A stretch of 64,000 nucleotides of DNA. Origin: [Mycobacterium] nativiensis (GTDB lineage: Bacteria > Actinomycetota > Actinomycetes > Mycobacteriales > Mycobacteriaceae). The DNA lies in NCBI RefSeq assembly GCF_020172685.1, contig NZ_CP083986.1:1278630-1342629 (forward strand). Direction: 5' to 3'. Below the pieces are notes generated by a model, which did no database searches, was not told where the DNA came from, and saw only the letters and a list, made by a program, of their open reading frames with translations. Made by a program: the position numbers and the translations under genes. This document shows, piece by piece, positions 34,138-42,337 of the stretch; within the stretch, counting starts at the first letter, position 1; each line of letters opens with the position of its first letter.

Positions 34138-34457
34138 TCTTCATCGTGGTGAAATTCCAGATCAAGCCCGAGTGGGCGGAGCGCTGGCCGCAACTGGTCG
34201 CCGAATTCACCGCGGCCACCCGGGCCGAACCGGGCAACCTGTGGTTCGACTGGTCGCGCAGCCTCGACGACTCAAACGAGTATGTGCTGATCGAGGCATT
34301 CCGCGACGGCGACGCCGGCAGCGCGCACGTCAACAGCGACCACTTCAAGCGGGCCATCGCCGAAATGCCGCAGGCGCTCGCGGCGACGCCGAAGATCGTC
34401 AGCCAGCAGATCGACGCGACGGACTGGTCGCCGATGGGTGAGCTGGCGGTCGAGTAG
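34134..34457 (+). CDS. Antibiotic biosynthesis monooxygenase (ABM) domain protein
   Basis: This 107-residue single-domain ABM-fold protein (VIFIVVKFQIKPEWAERW ... PGNLWFDWSRSLDDSNEYVLIEAFRD) resembles YgiN/putative quinol monooxygenases and heme-independent small oxygenases. The GTG at 34134 overlaps the OsmC stop (GTGA), giving a two-gene operon with a peroxide-related partner. Substrate is unknown. Confidence 0.88.
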   Translation: MIFIVVKFQIKPEWAERWPQLVAEFTAATRAEPGNLWFDWSRSLDDSNEYVLIEAFRDGDAGSAHVNSDHFKRAIAEMPQALAATPKIVSQQIDATDWSPMGELAVE

Positions 34458-34462
34458 CGCGC

Positions 34463-35155
34463 CTACGGCACGACGACGATCTCGCGGCCCAACTGATATC
34501 CGGGCGTCAGCGGCAGGATGTCGCCGCTCCAGAACGACCCGGGGTCGAACCAGTTCGAACTCTTGTCGGTCGACAGCAGGCCCATCTCCTCGTAGGTGAT
34601 GGCCACCGTCTCGGCGCAGTAGGCGGTCTGCAGGGCCACTTTGCCCTTGCGCGCCCGGCGGCGCTGGCTGACTTCGCGAACCTTGCGGTCCAGCACCGGG
34701 ATCCCTCGGGTCCAGTCGCCCGCGGTCGGCAGGCGGCCTCGCAGCCAGCGGCCGGTGAGCCGCGCCGTGGTGGGAAACGCGGTGCCGTCCATCCGGGCGA
34801 TCACCTGCAACAGCCGGTCTTCCTGCTCACGGGTGACGGTTCCACTGAGCTGGCGGAACCAGCAGCGCTGCTCGTAGCGGCCCAGCCATTGCTCGATGGC
34901 GGCGCGGGCGTCGTTGAGCTGCACGCCGCGGTGGTTGGTGCCGGTCCAGAAGTCGAGCAGCTTGTCGCCCAGCTCGGCATGCCAGATCAGCGGGGGCAGG
35001 TCTTCGAGGGCCACCGTCATGCCGACGTGGTTCACCGGGGCGTTGGACAGGGTCTGGATGGCGCGGTCCGGGCCGGAGCGGCCACGGAACAACCAGATGT
35101 CGCCGGTGCGGGTTTCGCGCAGCGCCTGTTCCAAAGTCACCGTGTGTGGGTCCAC
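34463..35155 (-). CDS. Hypothetical protein, permuted papain-like (YiiX/NlpC-type) fold suspected
   Basis: This 230-residue protein begins with GDIWLFRGRSGPDRAIQTLS...VNHVGMTVAL and ends with a conserved Cys in TAYCAETVAITYEEMG. A Gly-Asp-hydrophobic start, a His in NHVG and a later Cys-Ala-Glu are the order expected for circularly permuted NlpC/P60 (YiiX-like) hydrolases. There is no signal peptide. The start is GTG 35155. The fold call is inference from motif order; biochemical activity is unknown. Confidence 0.65.
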   Translation of the reverse strand: MDPHTVTLEQALRETRTGDIWLFRGRSGPDRAIQTLSNAPVNHVGMTVALEDLPPLIWHAELGDKLLDFWTGTNHRGVQLNDARAAIEQWLGRYEQRCWFRQLSGTVTREQEDRLLQVIARMDGTAFPTTARLTGRWLRGRLPTAGDWTRGIPVLDRKVREVSQRRRARKGKVALQTAYCAETVAITYEEMGLLSTDKSSNWFDPGSFWSGDILPLTPGYQLGREIVVVP

Positions 35156-35172
35156 GAGAGGGACCTTAAGGT

Positions 35173-35343
35173 GTGAGCGTGCGCAGCATCTGGAAATGGA
35201 TCGGCCTGGCGGGTGTGGTCGGGGTTGCCGCCGGGGGAGTGCTGGTGGCGCGAGACCAGCGCCGTCGACGGGCCTACACGCCCGATGAGGTCCGCGCCCG
35301 GTTGCATCAGCGGCTGGCGGAAGCCGGCGGTGCCGGCGGTTGA
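35173..35343 (+). CDS. Small single-pass membrane protein (56 aa)
   Basis: GTG 35173 with AAGG just upstream opens 56 codons: a transmembrane helix (SIWKWIGLAGVVGVAAGGVLVA, in pieces around residues 5-27), a basic cluster DQRRRRAY, and a helical TPDEVRARLHQRLAEAGG tail. The clean membrane-anchor/basic/helix layout and codon use typical of neighbouring genes support a real gene. It is divergent from the hypothetical hydrolase and convergent with the cyclase. Function is unknown. Confidence 0.7.
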   Translation: MSVRSIWKWIGLAGVVGVAAGGVLVARDQRRRRAYTPDEVRARLHQRLAEAGGAGG

Positions 35344-35402
35344 GCGAGGCTCGACGGAGGAGAGGCGAAGCTGCGACCGCCGCATGAACGCGGCGGTGTC
35401 GG

Positions 35403-36218
35403 CTAGCCGGTCTCCACAGCGTAGAGGCGGTGGGTGCCGGCGAAGCCCTTCAACTCGGCGTCTCGGCCGGCGCCGACGGTGATGTCGTCGCAGTCCTTGA
35501 CGGCCTCGCGCACCGGTCCGCTGATCAGGATCTGGGTGCCGTCGGCGGCAGCGGCCACCCGCGCGGCCATCGCCACATTGCGGCCGAAGAGGTCGTCGCC
35601 GCGGCGCACCGAGCGGCCCATGTGAATTCCGATCCGCACCCGGATCGGGTGCTGCGGTTTGCGGCCGCGTGGGTGCTGCAGCCCCCGCTGGATCGCGATG
35701 GCGCAGCGCACCGCCCGATCGGGCTGCGCGAAGGCGATCATGTAGCCGTCGCCCTGGTTCTTGACGACGTGGCCGGAATGCTCGCGGACCGTGCGCTGCA
35801 CCATCTCGTCGTGCCGGGCGAGCAGCTTCACCCAGGCGCGGTCGCCGATCCGCTCGTTGAGCGCGGTGGATTCCTCGATGTCGGTGAACAGCACCACGAC
35901 GTGGCCGTCCGGTGTCAGGCGGGCCAGGTCGGGTCGTTCGACTTCAGCCCAGTCGGCGAGGTCTTCGATCGAACTGCGTACGGCCGCCCCAAACCCCTGC
36001 TTGCGCACCAGGTTCGCGGTCTGCCACACCGTCTTGACGGCCTCGCGTCCGCCGGACAGCAGGAGGTTGCGGGTGTCGACCCTATTGCGTAGCTCCTCGG
36101 CCTCCGCGCTGATCCGCCGCAGCCGCGCGTTCAGCACCACCAGCGCGACCCCTTCGGCTACCGCCACCGCCGCCAGGAGGTAGGCCGCGAGCATCGGCGG
36201 TGCGAGCCACCCGGTCAA
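35403..36218 (-). CDS. Membrane-anchored class III adenylate/guanylate cyclase
   Basis: This 271-residue protein has an N-terminal membrane helix (about residues 9-30), a coiled-coil linker, and a C-terminal class III cyclase domain. Metal Asp residues lie in [10 protein letters not shown] and the KNQGDGYM loop, and the transition-state Asn and Arg in [11 protein letters not shown] are present, so it should be catalytic, unlike the cyclase-like domain at 16760. The TTG at 36218 overlaps the upstream hydrolase stop as TTGA; ATG 36194 is the alternative. M. tuberculosis carries only fragments near this locus. Confidence 0.87.
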   Translation of the reverse strand: MTGWLAPPMLAAYLLAAVAVAEGVALVVLNARLRRISAEAEELRNRVDTRNLLLSGGREAVKTVWQTANLVRKQGFGAAVRSSIEDLADWAEVERPDLARLTPDGHVVVLFTDIEESTALNERIGDRAWVKLLARHDEMVQRTVREHSGHVVKNQGDGYMIAFAQPDRAVRCAIAIQRGLQHPRGRKPQHPIRVRIGIHMGRSVRRGDDLFGRNVAMAARVAAAADGTQILISGPVREAVKDCDDITVGAGRDAELKGFAGTHRLYAVETG

Positions 36219-37066
36219 GGCCCGGACACGAACTCGACGACAGCAGAGCTGAAGGCGTCGTTGTCGTCGCCCGCCGCGGTGTGCCCGGCATCGGACAGTT
36301 CGACCAGCCGGGCGCTCGGCACCTTGGCCAGGAAGTCCGCGACGCCCTCGGTGCTGACCACATCGGACAGCTTGCCGCGGATCAGCAGGATCGGGATCTG
36401 CAGGTCGATCGCGGCCGCCTCGAGCTTCTCGGTGCGCAGCGCCGGGTCATCGCCGGGCTTGGTCAACAACGCCGGATCCCAATGCCAGTACCACCGGCCG
36501 TCGCGGAACCGAAGATTCTTCTTCAGGCCCTCGGGGCTTCGGGGTTTGGGCCGGTGCGGCAGGTACGCGGCCACCGCGTCGGCGGCCTGCTCGAGGGAGT
36601 CGAAACCGTCGATGTGGCCGAACATGAAGTCGCGGATGCGGGCGCTGCCGACCTTCTCGTAGCGGGGCACCACGTCGACCAGCACCAGTTTGGTCACCCG
36701 CCGCGGCCCCGCCTGGTCGGCGACCAGAATCCCGGTCAGCCCGCCCATACTGGCCCCGATCAGCACCACCGGCCGGGCGATCGTGTCGATCACCGCGAGT
36801 GCGTCGCCGGCAAGTGTCTCGATGGCGTAGTCGGCACCCGGTGCGCGGTCGCTGTCGCCGTGCCCGCGGGTGTCGAGCGCGACGACGTGAAAGCCCTGAT
36901 CGGCCAGGATCTGGCCGGTCTTGTGCCAGGAGAACCGATTCTGGCCGCCCCCGTGCAGCATCACGATCGTGGGACGCCCGTCGGCAGCGGAATCCCGGTT
37001 CCATTCATCGGCGACCAGTCTGACTCCGTTGAGGCCGTCGAATTCGACGGTCTGGGCTGTGCTCAT
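36215..37066 (-). CDS. bpoB: Alpha/beta hydrolase (BpoB-like)
   Basis: This 283-residue alpha/beta hydrolase is the positional orthologue of Rv1123c, called a non-heme peroxidase (BpoB). The nucleophile elbow GASMGG, the oxyanion loop [11 protein letters not shown] and the terminal His in DAGHTAAG complete a Ser-Asp-His triad, so hydrolysis is the likelier chemistry. The start ATG 37066 gives [11 protein letters not shown]. It is in one transcription unit with the cyclase downstream and divergent from the Mce-associated genes. Confidence 0.85.
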   Translation of the reverse strand: MSTAQTVEFDGLNGVRLVADEWNRDSAADGRPTIVMLHGGGQNRFSWHKTGQILADQGFHVVALDTRGHGDSDRAPGADYAIETLAGDALAVIDTIARPVVLIGASMGGLTGILVADQAGPRRVTKLVLVDVVPRYEKVGSARIRDFMFGHIDGFDSLEQAADAVAAYLPHRPKPRSPEGLKKNLRFRDGRWYWHWDPALLTKPGDDPALRTEKLEAAAIDLQIPILLIRGKLSDVVSTEGVADFLAKVPSARLVELSDAGHTAAGDDNDAFSSAVVEFVSGP

Positions 37067-37144
37067 CACCAGATGGTAGATAGTTTGGACGACAAGGCGG
37101 ACGGAAACGGTGGCGGGTTCGAGCAGCGGCGAACAGGAGCGCAG

Positions 37145-37648
37145 GTGGCAGACGACGCGGATGGCGTGAGCGCTCCGCGGGGCGCGCTGATCGCCGAGCT
37201 GGCCGCGGTGCTGGTGTCGACGGTCGTGGTCGGCTGGCTGGGGTTTCACGCCGAGGCGGCCCACGAAGCCGCCGCCCAGCGGGAGATGTTCGTGCGGGCG
37301 GCCCGCCAGACCGCGATCGACCTCACCACGGTCGACTACCAGAATGCCCAGGGCGACGTGCAGCGCGTGCTTGATTCGGCGACCGGCGATTTCTACAAGC
37401 GGTTCGCCGAACAGGCCCCACTGCTCATCGAGACCGTCACCCGGGAGCGCTCGCAGGCGGTCAGCTCGGTGAGTGAGGCGGGTTTGGAATGGCAGTCCGG
37501 CGATGAGGCCCAGGTGCTGGTGGCCGTCAGCGTCGCGTCCACCCCATTGGGCGGCCTGGATCTGCATCCCCATGAGCTGCGGATGCGGATGACGGTCCAG
37601 CGGGTGGGCAAGCAGGCCAAGGTCTCCGAAGTCGAGTACGTGCTATGA
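37145..37648 (+). CDS. Mce-associated membrane protein 1
   Basis: This 167-residue single-pass protein (membrane helix about residues 10-35, GALIAELAAVLVSTVVVGWLG) has an extracytoplasmic domain of the Mce-associated (Mas) type, with AAHEAAAQREMFVRAARQTAIDLTTVDY as its typical start. GTG 37145 has AGGAG at 37135-37139. ATG 37073 is in frame but would leave only 6 bp to the divergent hydrolase. It overlaps the next gene by ATGA. It is related to proteins encoded in mce operons, although no mce genes lie here. Confidence 0.85.
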   Translation: MADDADGVSAPRGALIAELAAVLVSTVVVGWLGFHAEAAHEAAAQREMFVRAARQTAIDLTTVDYQNAQGDVQRVLDSATGDFYKRFAEQAPLLIETVTRERSQAVSSVSEAGLEWQSGDEAQVLVAVSVASTPLGGLDLHPHELRMRMTVQRVGKQAKVSEVEYVL

Positions 37649-38118
37649 ACCGACTGGTCTACGGGGTGCTGCCGGGCCTGATCCTGGCGTTGGCGGTGGC
37701 GGCCGGGTTGTTGAAGTGGCACGACGGGTCGGTGCGCGCCGAGGAACAGATACGTGCTGAAACCGTCAGCGTGGCAACCGAATCGACCATCGCAATGCTG
37801 TCGTTCAGTTCCGACACCATCGAACAGGACGTGGCCGACGTCCAACAGTTGATGACCGAGGGCTTCCGGGACAGGTTCGCGGCGCGGGCACGTCAGCACA
37901 TCGTTCCGGATGCCAAGGCGCGCAAGATCACCGCGGTCGCCGAGGTGCCCGGGGCGGCATCGGTGTGGGCCACCGCCAAACACGCGGTGGTGCTGGTCTT
38001 CGTGGATCGCACCGTCAGCGTCGGCGACTCCGAGCCCGTTGAGGCAGCCTCCAGCTACCGGGTGACACTGGACAATGTCGACGGCCGGTGGCTGGTCGCA
38101 GACTTCGAGCCGGTCTGA
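37645..38118 (+). CDS. Mce-associated membrane protein 2
   Basis: This 157-residue protein is of the same class: N-terminal membrane helix (residues 5-23, VYGVLPGLILALAVAAGLL) and an extracytoplasmic NTF2-like alpha+beta domain with the VATESTIAMLSFSSDTIEQDV pattern. The ATG overlaps the upstream stop (ATGA). Two adjacent Mas proteins without an mce cluster suggest accessory partners for a remote Mce transporter. It sits 10 nt upstream of ephC and is probably co-transcribed. Confidence 0.87.
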   Translation: MNRLVYGVLPGLILALAVAAGLLKWHDGSVRAEEQIRAETVSVATESTIAMLSFSSDTIEQDVADVQQLMTEGFRDRFAARARQHIVPDAKARKITAVAEVPGAASVWATAKHAVVLVFVDRTVSVGDSEPVEAASSYRVTLDNVDGRWLVADFEPV

Positions 38119-38128
38119 GGAGCTGACG

Positions 38129-39019
38129 ATGAGCGAACCGCGCTGGATCGATGTGGCGGCGCCCGAGGTGGCGCTCAAGGCACTGAGTTGGGGAACGCCG
38201 GGAAACCCGGTGGCGTTGTGCCTGCACGGTTTTCCCGACACCGCCTACGGGTGGCGCCGGGTGGCGCCCAAGCTGGTCGCGGCCGGCTGGCATGTGGTGG
38301 CGCCGTTCATGCGGGGGTACGCCCCGTCCTCGATCCCGGCCGACGGGAGCTACCACATCGGCGCGCTGATGGACGACGCGTTGCGGGTGTACGAAACCGT
38401 GGGCGGCACCGGCCGTGACGTGGTGATCGGTCACGACTGGGGCGCGATGGCGACCACCGGACTGGCCGCGCTGCCGGACAGCCCGTTCACCAAGGCGGTG
38501 ATCATGTCGGTGCCGCCGCCGGCGGCGCTGCGCTCGGTCGGGGCAGCGGACCGGGTCACCATGACCGGCTACCTGCCGGCGCAGATGTTGCGCAGCTGGT
38601 ACATCGGCTATTTCCAACTGCCGTGGCTGCCGGACCGCTCCGCGTCCTGGGTGCTGCCGCGGTTGTGGCGGCGCTGGTCGCCGGGATACGACGCCGAGGA
38701 GGATCTGCGACACGTCGACGCCGCCATCGGCACACCGGAGGGTTGGCGGGCGGCACTGGGTCCCTACCGGGCGCTGCGCAGCGTCCGGGTGCCGGCCCGC
38801 TACGCAGACCTGCATCGGCACTGGCTGCAGCTGCCGAAGCTGCCGAGCCTGTACCTGCACGGGCGCACCGACGGCTGCATGTCGGTGTCGTTCACTCGGT
38901 GGGTGGATCCGGCACTGCCGGACGGCAGCGCGGTGGCCGTCGTCGAAAACGCCGGGCATTTCCTGCAACTTGAACAGCCCGACGAAGTCGCCGATCGGGT
39001 GCTGCAATTCCTCAAGTGA
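38129..39019 (+). CDS. ephC: Epoxide hydrolase EphC
   Basis: This 296-residue alpha/beta-hydrolase-fold epoxide hydrolase is the positional orthologue of Rv1124. The oxyanion motif LHGFPDTAYGW, the nucleophile Asp in IGHDWGAM, and the catalytic His in NAGHFLQLEQP are intact, and lid residues RSWYIGYFQLP are present. ATG 38129 has GAGGAG at 38116-38121. It lies in a run with the Mas pair upstream and a DGAT-like gene downstream. Confidence 0.92.
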   Translation: MSEPRWIDVAAPEVALKALSWGTPGNPVALCLHGFPDTAYGWRRVAPKLVAAGWHVVAPFMRGYAPSSIPADGSYHIGALMDDALRVYETVGGTGRDVVIGHDWGAMATTGLAALPDSPFTKAVIMSVPPPAALRSVGAADRVTMTGYLPAQMLRSWYIGYFQLPWLPDRSASWVLPRLWRRWSPGYDAEEDLRHVDAAIGTPEGWRAALGPYRALRSVRVPARYADLHRHWLQLPKLPSLYLHGRTDGCMSVSFTRWVDPALPDGSAVAVVENAGHFLQLEQPDEVADRVLQFLK

Positions 39020-39042
39020 TCGGGGCGATGCGGGGACACCCG

Positions 39043-40266
39043 ATGACCGCGATCGACGCGCAGTTCTACTGGATGTCGGCGAGGATCCCCAGCGACCAGT
39101 TCCTGTTGTACGCCTTCGCCGGTGTGCCGGCCGATTTCGACGGCGCGGTCGCCGAGGTGCTCGATCGGGCCCGGGCGAGCGCGGATCTGACCATGCGGGT
39201 CGAGGACACCAGTGCGTGGCGCTACCCGCGGTGGGTGCCGACACTCGATCCCGTCGGCGTCACCGCACACCGGGCTCCCGGCGACAGCTGGGCCGGCTGC
39301 CTGGATGCGATCGTGCGCCTGGCCGACGACCAACTCGACGTCCGGGTCGCGCCGTGGAAGCTGCACCTGTTCGCCCCGGTGGACGGCATTCCCGGCGTCG
39401 GCGGCGCAGGCACGGTGGCGGTGTTGCAGGTCGCGCATGCCCTCGCGGACGGCGGCCGGGCCTCCGCGCTGGCCGCGTGGTTGTTCGGCCGCGAGGAGCC
39501 GGTCGCCGCGGTGGATCGGCCGGGGCGGGGTCTCCTGCCCTGGCGGGCGATCGTCGCGGCACGAGCTCACCGAAAGCGGGTCGAGGACACCCGGTCTGGT
39601 GTACTGCCTCCGCCGGTTGGTGACCGGCCGCCGCTGGCCACCAACAATCGGCCGGCCGGGGCTCGTGCGGTGCGGACCCTGGTGCGCCGGCGCGCCGAGC
39701 TGGGCGGGTCCACCGTCACCGTCGCGGTGTTGTCGGCGGTGTCGGCGGCGCTGGCGGAGTATCTCGACGAGCCGTGCGATTCGCTGGGCGCCGAGGTACC
39801 GATGGCCAAAGCCGGTATTCGTCAAGCGAATAACCACTTCGGAAACATTCCGGTGGGGCTCTACCCGCACTGCGATCGGCCGACCCGTGTCGAGCGGATC
39901 GCTGCCGAGATCGCCGGCGGCCGGCTGCGGGCCCGCCATCGTGCTTCGGTCACGGCCGACCGGGCGTTCGCCGCGACACCGGCCGCGCTGCTGCGCTGGG
40001 GCGTCGAGAAATTCGACTCACAGACCCGGCCGGTGCGGGTTTCCGGCAACACCGTGGTGTCCAGCGTGTACCGAGGTGCCGCCGACCTGCGGTTCGGCAG
40101 GTCGCCGGTGGTGTTGACCGCCGGGTTTCCGGCGCTGTCCCCGGTCATGGGACTCACTCATGGCGTGCACGGCCTCGGGGACACGGTGGTGATCAGCGTG
40201 CACGCGGCCGAATCGGCGATCAGTGATATCGACGTATATCTAGGTCTGCTGGACGCGGCATTGTAG
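39043..40266 (+). CDS. WS/DGAT-like acyltransferase-fold protein (Rv1125 orthologue)
   Basis: This protein of about 407 residues has the condensation/acyltransferase fold. The HxxxDG motif is VAHALADGGR, and NNHFGNIPVGLYP resembles the WS/DGAT C-terminal domain. The N-terminus AIDAQFYWMSA matches the D-x-x-FYW start of mycobacterial DGAT-like proteins. ATG 39043 (GGGG at ribosome-binding distance), ATG 39028 and GTG 39016 (GTGA overlap with ephC) are all possible. The substrate may be a fatty acyl-CoA, but activity is unproven. Confidence 0.82.
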   Translation: MTAIDAQFYWMSARIPSDQFLLYAFAGVPADFDGAVAEVLDRARASADLTMRVEDTSAWRYPRWVPTLDPVGVTAHRAPGDSWAGCLDAIVRLADDQLDVRVAPWKLHLFAPVDGIPGVGGAGTVAVLQVAHALADGGRASALAAWLFGREEPVAAVDRPGRGLLPWRAIVAARAHRKRVEDTRSGVLPPPVGDRPPLATNNRPAGARAVRTLVRRRAELGGSTVTVAVLSAVSAALAEYLDEPCDSLGAEVPMAKAGIRQANNHFGNIPVGLYPHCDRPTRVERIAAEIAGGRLRARHRASVTADRAFAATPAALLRWGVEKFDSQTRPVRVSGNTVVSSVYRGAADLRFGRSPVVLTAGFPALSPVMGLTHGVHGLGDTVVISVHAAESAISDIDVYLGLLDAAL

Positions 40267-40276
40267 GTTGAGGCAC

Positions 40277-40807
40277 ATGGCCACTGCTGCTGATGTCGCA
40301 CTGCTGATCCTGCGCCTCGTTCTGGGCCTGACCCTGGCGGCGCACGGTTTGAACAAGTTCTTCGGCGGGGGGCGCATCCCCGGCACCGCGCGCTGGTTCG
40401 AAAGCATCGGGATGAGGTACGGCAAGTTCCAGGCGGTGACGGCGGCAACAGCCGAGATCGCCGCCGGACTGGGACTGGCCATCGGGCTGTTCACTCCGAT
40501 CGCCGCTGCGGGATTCGTGGCGCTGATGGCGGTCGCGGTGTGGACCGTGCACCGGTCGAACGGCTTCTTCGTGCTCACCAACGGTTGGGAGTACAACCTG
40601 GTGCTGGCCACCGGCGCCGTCGTGGTGGCGATGCTCGGACCGGGCTACCTCAGCGCGGACCACCAGATCTTCTGCCACTGCTGGCAGAACGGCTGGCCGG
40701 GCCTGTGGATATCGGTGGGTCTCGGACTGGCCGGCGCGGTCGGTCAGCTGCTGCTGTTCTACCGCCCGCCGGCCAAGTCTGAGCAGGCCGCCGCGACCGG
40801 CGAGTAG
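40277..40807 (+). CDS. DoxX family membrane protein
   Basis: This 176-residue protein has four membrane helices and the DoxX signature LLILRLVLGLTLAAHGLNKFFGGG. Mycobacterial DoxX proteins can associate with superoxide dismutase and thiosulfate sulfurtransferase at the membrane; whether this one does is unknown. GAGG lies before ATG 40277. The 3' end overlaps the convergent prpR gene by 49 nt. Confidence 0.9.
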   Translation: MATAADVALLILRLVLGLTLAAHGLNKFFGGGRIPGTARWFESIGMRYGKFQAVTAATAEIAAGLGLAIGLFTPIAAAGFVALMAVAVWTVHRSNGFFVLTNGWEYNLVLATGAVVVAMLGPGYLSADHQIFCHCWQNGWPGLWISVGLGLAGAVGQLLLFYRPPAKSEQAAATGE

Positions 40808-42219
40808 GGCAGTCCGCTTCCGGCATTCTCGTCGACGACCACCCGCCGGCCCAGATAGGGGAATGCCCGCTGCGGGCACGCCTCGCGGTCGCAGATCTTG
40901 CATCCCGCGCCGATGGGCACCACGGTGGCCTCGTCGTCCAAGGCGACCCCGGTGGAGTAGATGAGTTTCTCGGCATGCGCCAGGTCACAGCCCAGCCCGA
41001 CGGCGAAGGTCTTGTGCTGGCCCAGGTAGCCGCGGCCCTCGGGCGGTGTGGTGGTGGCGATCCAGAAGTATTTGCGTCCGTCGGGCATCTGCGCGACCTG
41101 GGTGATGATCCGGCCGGGTTGGCTGAACGCGTCGTGCACCACCCACAGCGGACAGCTTCCGCCGACCCGGCTGAAGTGAAATGCGGTGGCCGACTGCCGT
41201 TTCGAGATGTTGCCCGCCTTGTCGGTGCGGACGAAGATGAACGGTACCCCGCGCCGGCCCGGCCGTTGCAACGTCGAGAGCCGGTGGCACACCGTCTCGA
41301 ACCCCACCTCGAAACGGCGCCCCAGCAGGTCGATGTCGTAGCGCAGGTCGGTCGCCGAGCGGTGGAACTGCCGGTAGGGCAACAGGAACGCGCCGGCGAA
41401 GTAGTTGGCCAACCCGATCCGGGCCACACCGCGCGCTTCCGGGCTCAACAACTGATCGCCGGCAACGAAGTCGCTCAGCAGCTCGGTCTGGGTCAGCAGC
41501 GCCAGCTGGGTGGCGATCTGGAAGGCCCGCTGGCCCGCCAGCAGCCAGTGCGCGATGCGCAGCACCCGGGTCGCCGGATCGAAGACACGCTTGGTCCCGG
41601 CGGGTAGGTCGTCGACCACCGCCACAGTGATGCCGAGGCGTTCGGCCATCAGCGCCGACAACTGAATGTCCAAGCCGCCGAAGCGCATCCCGGCGTCGAC
41701 GAACAGCTTCTCGGCGGCGTCGTCGAGCTCGCCGATGTAGTTGTTGCGGTCGTAGAAGAAGTCCCGGACCTCTTCGAACGGCATCGGGCGTGCCACCGTC
41801 TGCGCGGAGTCGCCGGACACCCGCGAACGGTAGGACTCCAATTCCTCGGTGGCGCCGCGCAGTTGGCGGTGCATGGTCAGCAGGCTGTTGCCGATCTCGG
41901 GCATCCGCGCGACGAGTTCCTCGAGCAGGCTGTCGCTGGCGGCGTGTTCGCCGGCGGTGGCGGTGAACATGTCGCGCAGGTCGGCGACCAGCCGGGCGTC
42001 GGAGTCCGGCGAGAAGTACTGCGCCGGCAGGCTGAACCGCTCGGTCAGCGCCAGCAGTACGGGCACGGTGATCGGTCGTTGATCGTTCTCGAGCTGGTTG
42101 ACGTAGCTGGTGGACAGGTTCAGCTCGCGGGCCAACCCCACTTGAGTCAGGCCGCGCTCCTCGCGCAGCCGTCGTAGCCGGGCACCGGCGAAAGTCCGGG
42201 TGGAGGAGGAGGGTGCCAT
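40759..42219 (-). CDS. prpR: Propionate-responsive transcription factor PrpR
   Basis: This 486-residue regulator of the RamB/PrpR group is orthologous to Rv1129c. It has an N-terminal XRE-type helix-turn-helix (residues 10-65, LRRLREERGLTQVGLARELN), an IrrE-like central domain, and a C-terminal domain with the cysteine set (GCKICDREACPQRAFP) that in M. tuberculosis PrpR holds a [4Fe-4S] cluster and senses acyl-CoA. It activates the divergent prpDBC operon on propionyl-CoA. ATG 42219 follows a TAGGCT -10 by 6 nt on the minus strand. Confidence 0.95.
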   Translation of the reverse strand: MAPSSSTRTFAGARLRRLREERGLTQVGLARELNLSTSYVNQLENDQRPITVPVLLALTERFSLPAQYFSPDSDARLVADLRDMFTATAGEHAASDSLLEELVARMPEIGNSLLTMHRQLRGATEELESYRSRVSGDSAQTVARPMPFEEVRDFFYDRNNYIGELDDAAEKLFVDAGMRFGGLDIQLSALMAERLGITVAVVDDLPAGTKRVFDPATRVLRIAHWLLAGQRAFQIATQLALLTQTELLSDFVAGDQLLSPEARGVARIGLANYFAGAFLLPYRQFHRSATDLRYDIDLLGRRFEVGFETVCHRLSTLQRPGRRGVPFIFVRTDKAGNISKRQSATAFHFSRVGGSCPLWVVHDAFSQPGRIITQVAQMPDGRKYFWIATTTPPEGRGYLGQHKTFAVGLGCDLAHAEKLIYSTGVALDDEATVVPIGAGCKICDREACPQRAFPYLGRRVVVDENAGSGLPYSPVAAACSDLAGGR

Positions 42220-42243
42220 GTATGCAGCCTAATCCCGGGGGCA

Positions 42244-42260
42244 TTCGCAATGTTCGCAAA
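42244..42260. promoter_or_regulatory. PrpR/RamB-type box between prpR and prpD
   Basis: Two TTCGCAA half-sites (42244-42250 and 42254-42260, read with flanking T and A) lie in the 118-nt divergent region. They resemble the TTTGCAAA-type motif bound by RamB and PrpR in actinobacteria, and the spot is right to control both promoters. Confidence 0.55.
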
Positions 42261-42324
42261 ACCGGCCGATCAAGGACGCACGAATACGCATTTACAGTGC
42301 ATATCACCGGCCTGAAATCGTGCG

Positions 42325-42330
42325 TAGGGT
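42325..42330 (+). promoter_or_regulatory. -10 box (TAGGGT) of prpDBC
   Basis: TAGGGT ends 7 nt before the prpD ATG at 42338, which predicts a leaderless prpDBC message. It is 65 nt downstream of the PrpR-type box, compatible with activation from upstream. Confidence 0.5.
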
Positions 42331-42337
42331 GTGAAAC

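Noticed and set aside
36200..37144. Plus-strand extension of the first Mce-associated gene
   Set aside because: It lies opposite the alpha/beta hydrolase gene. A ribosome-binding site directly before GTG 37145 marks the likelier start.
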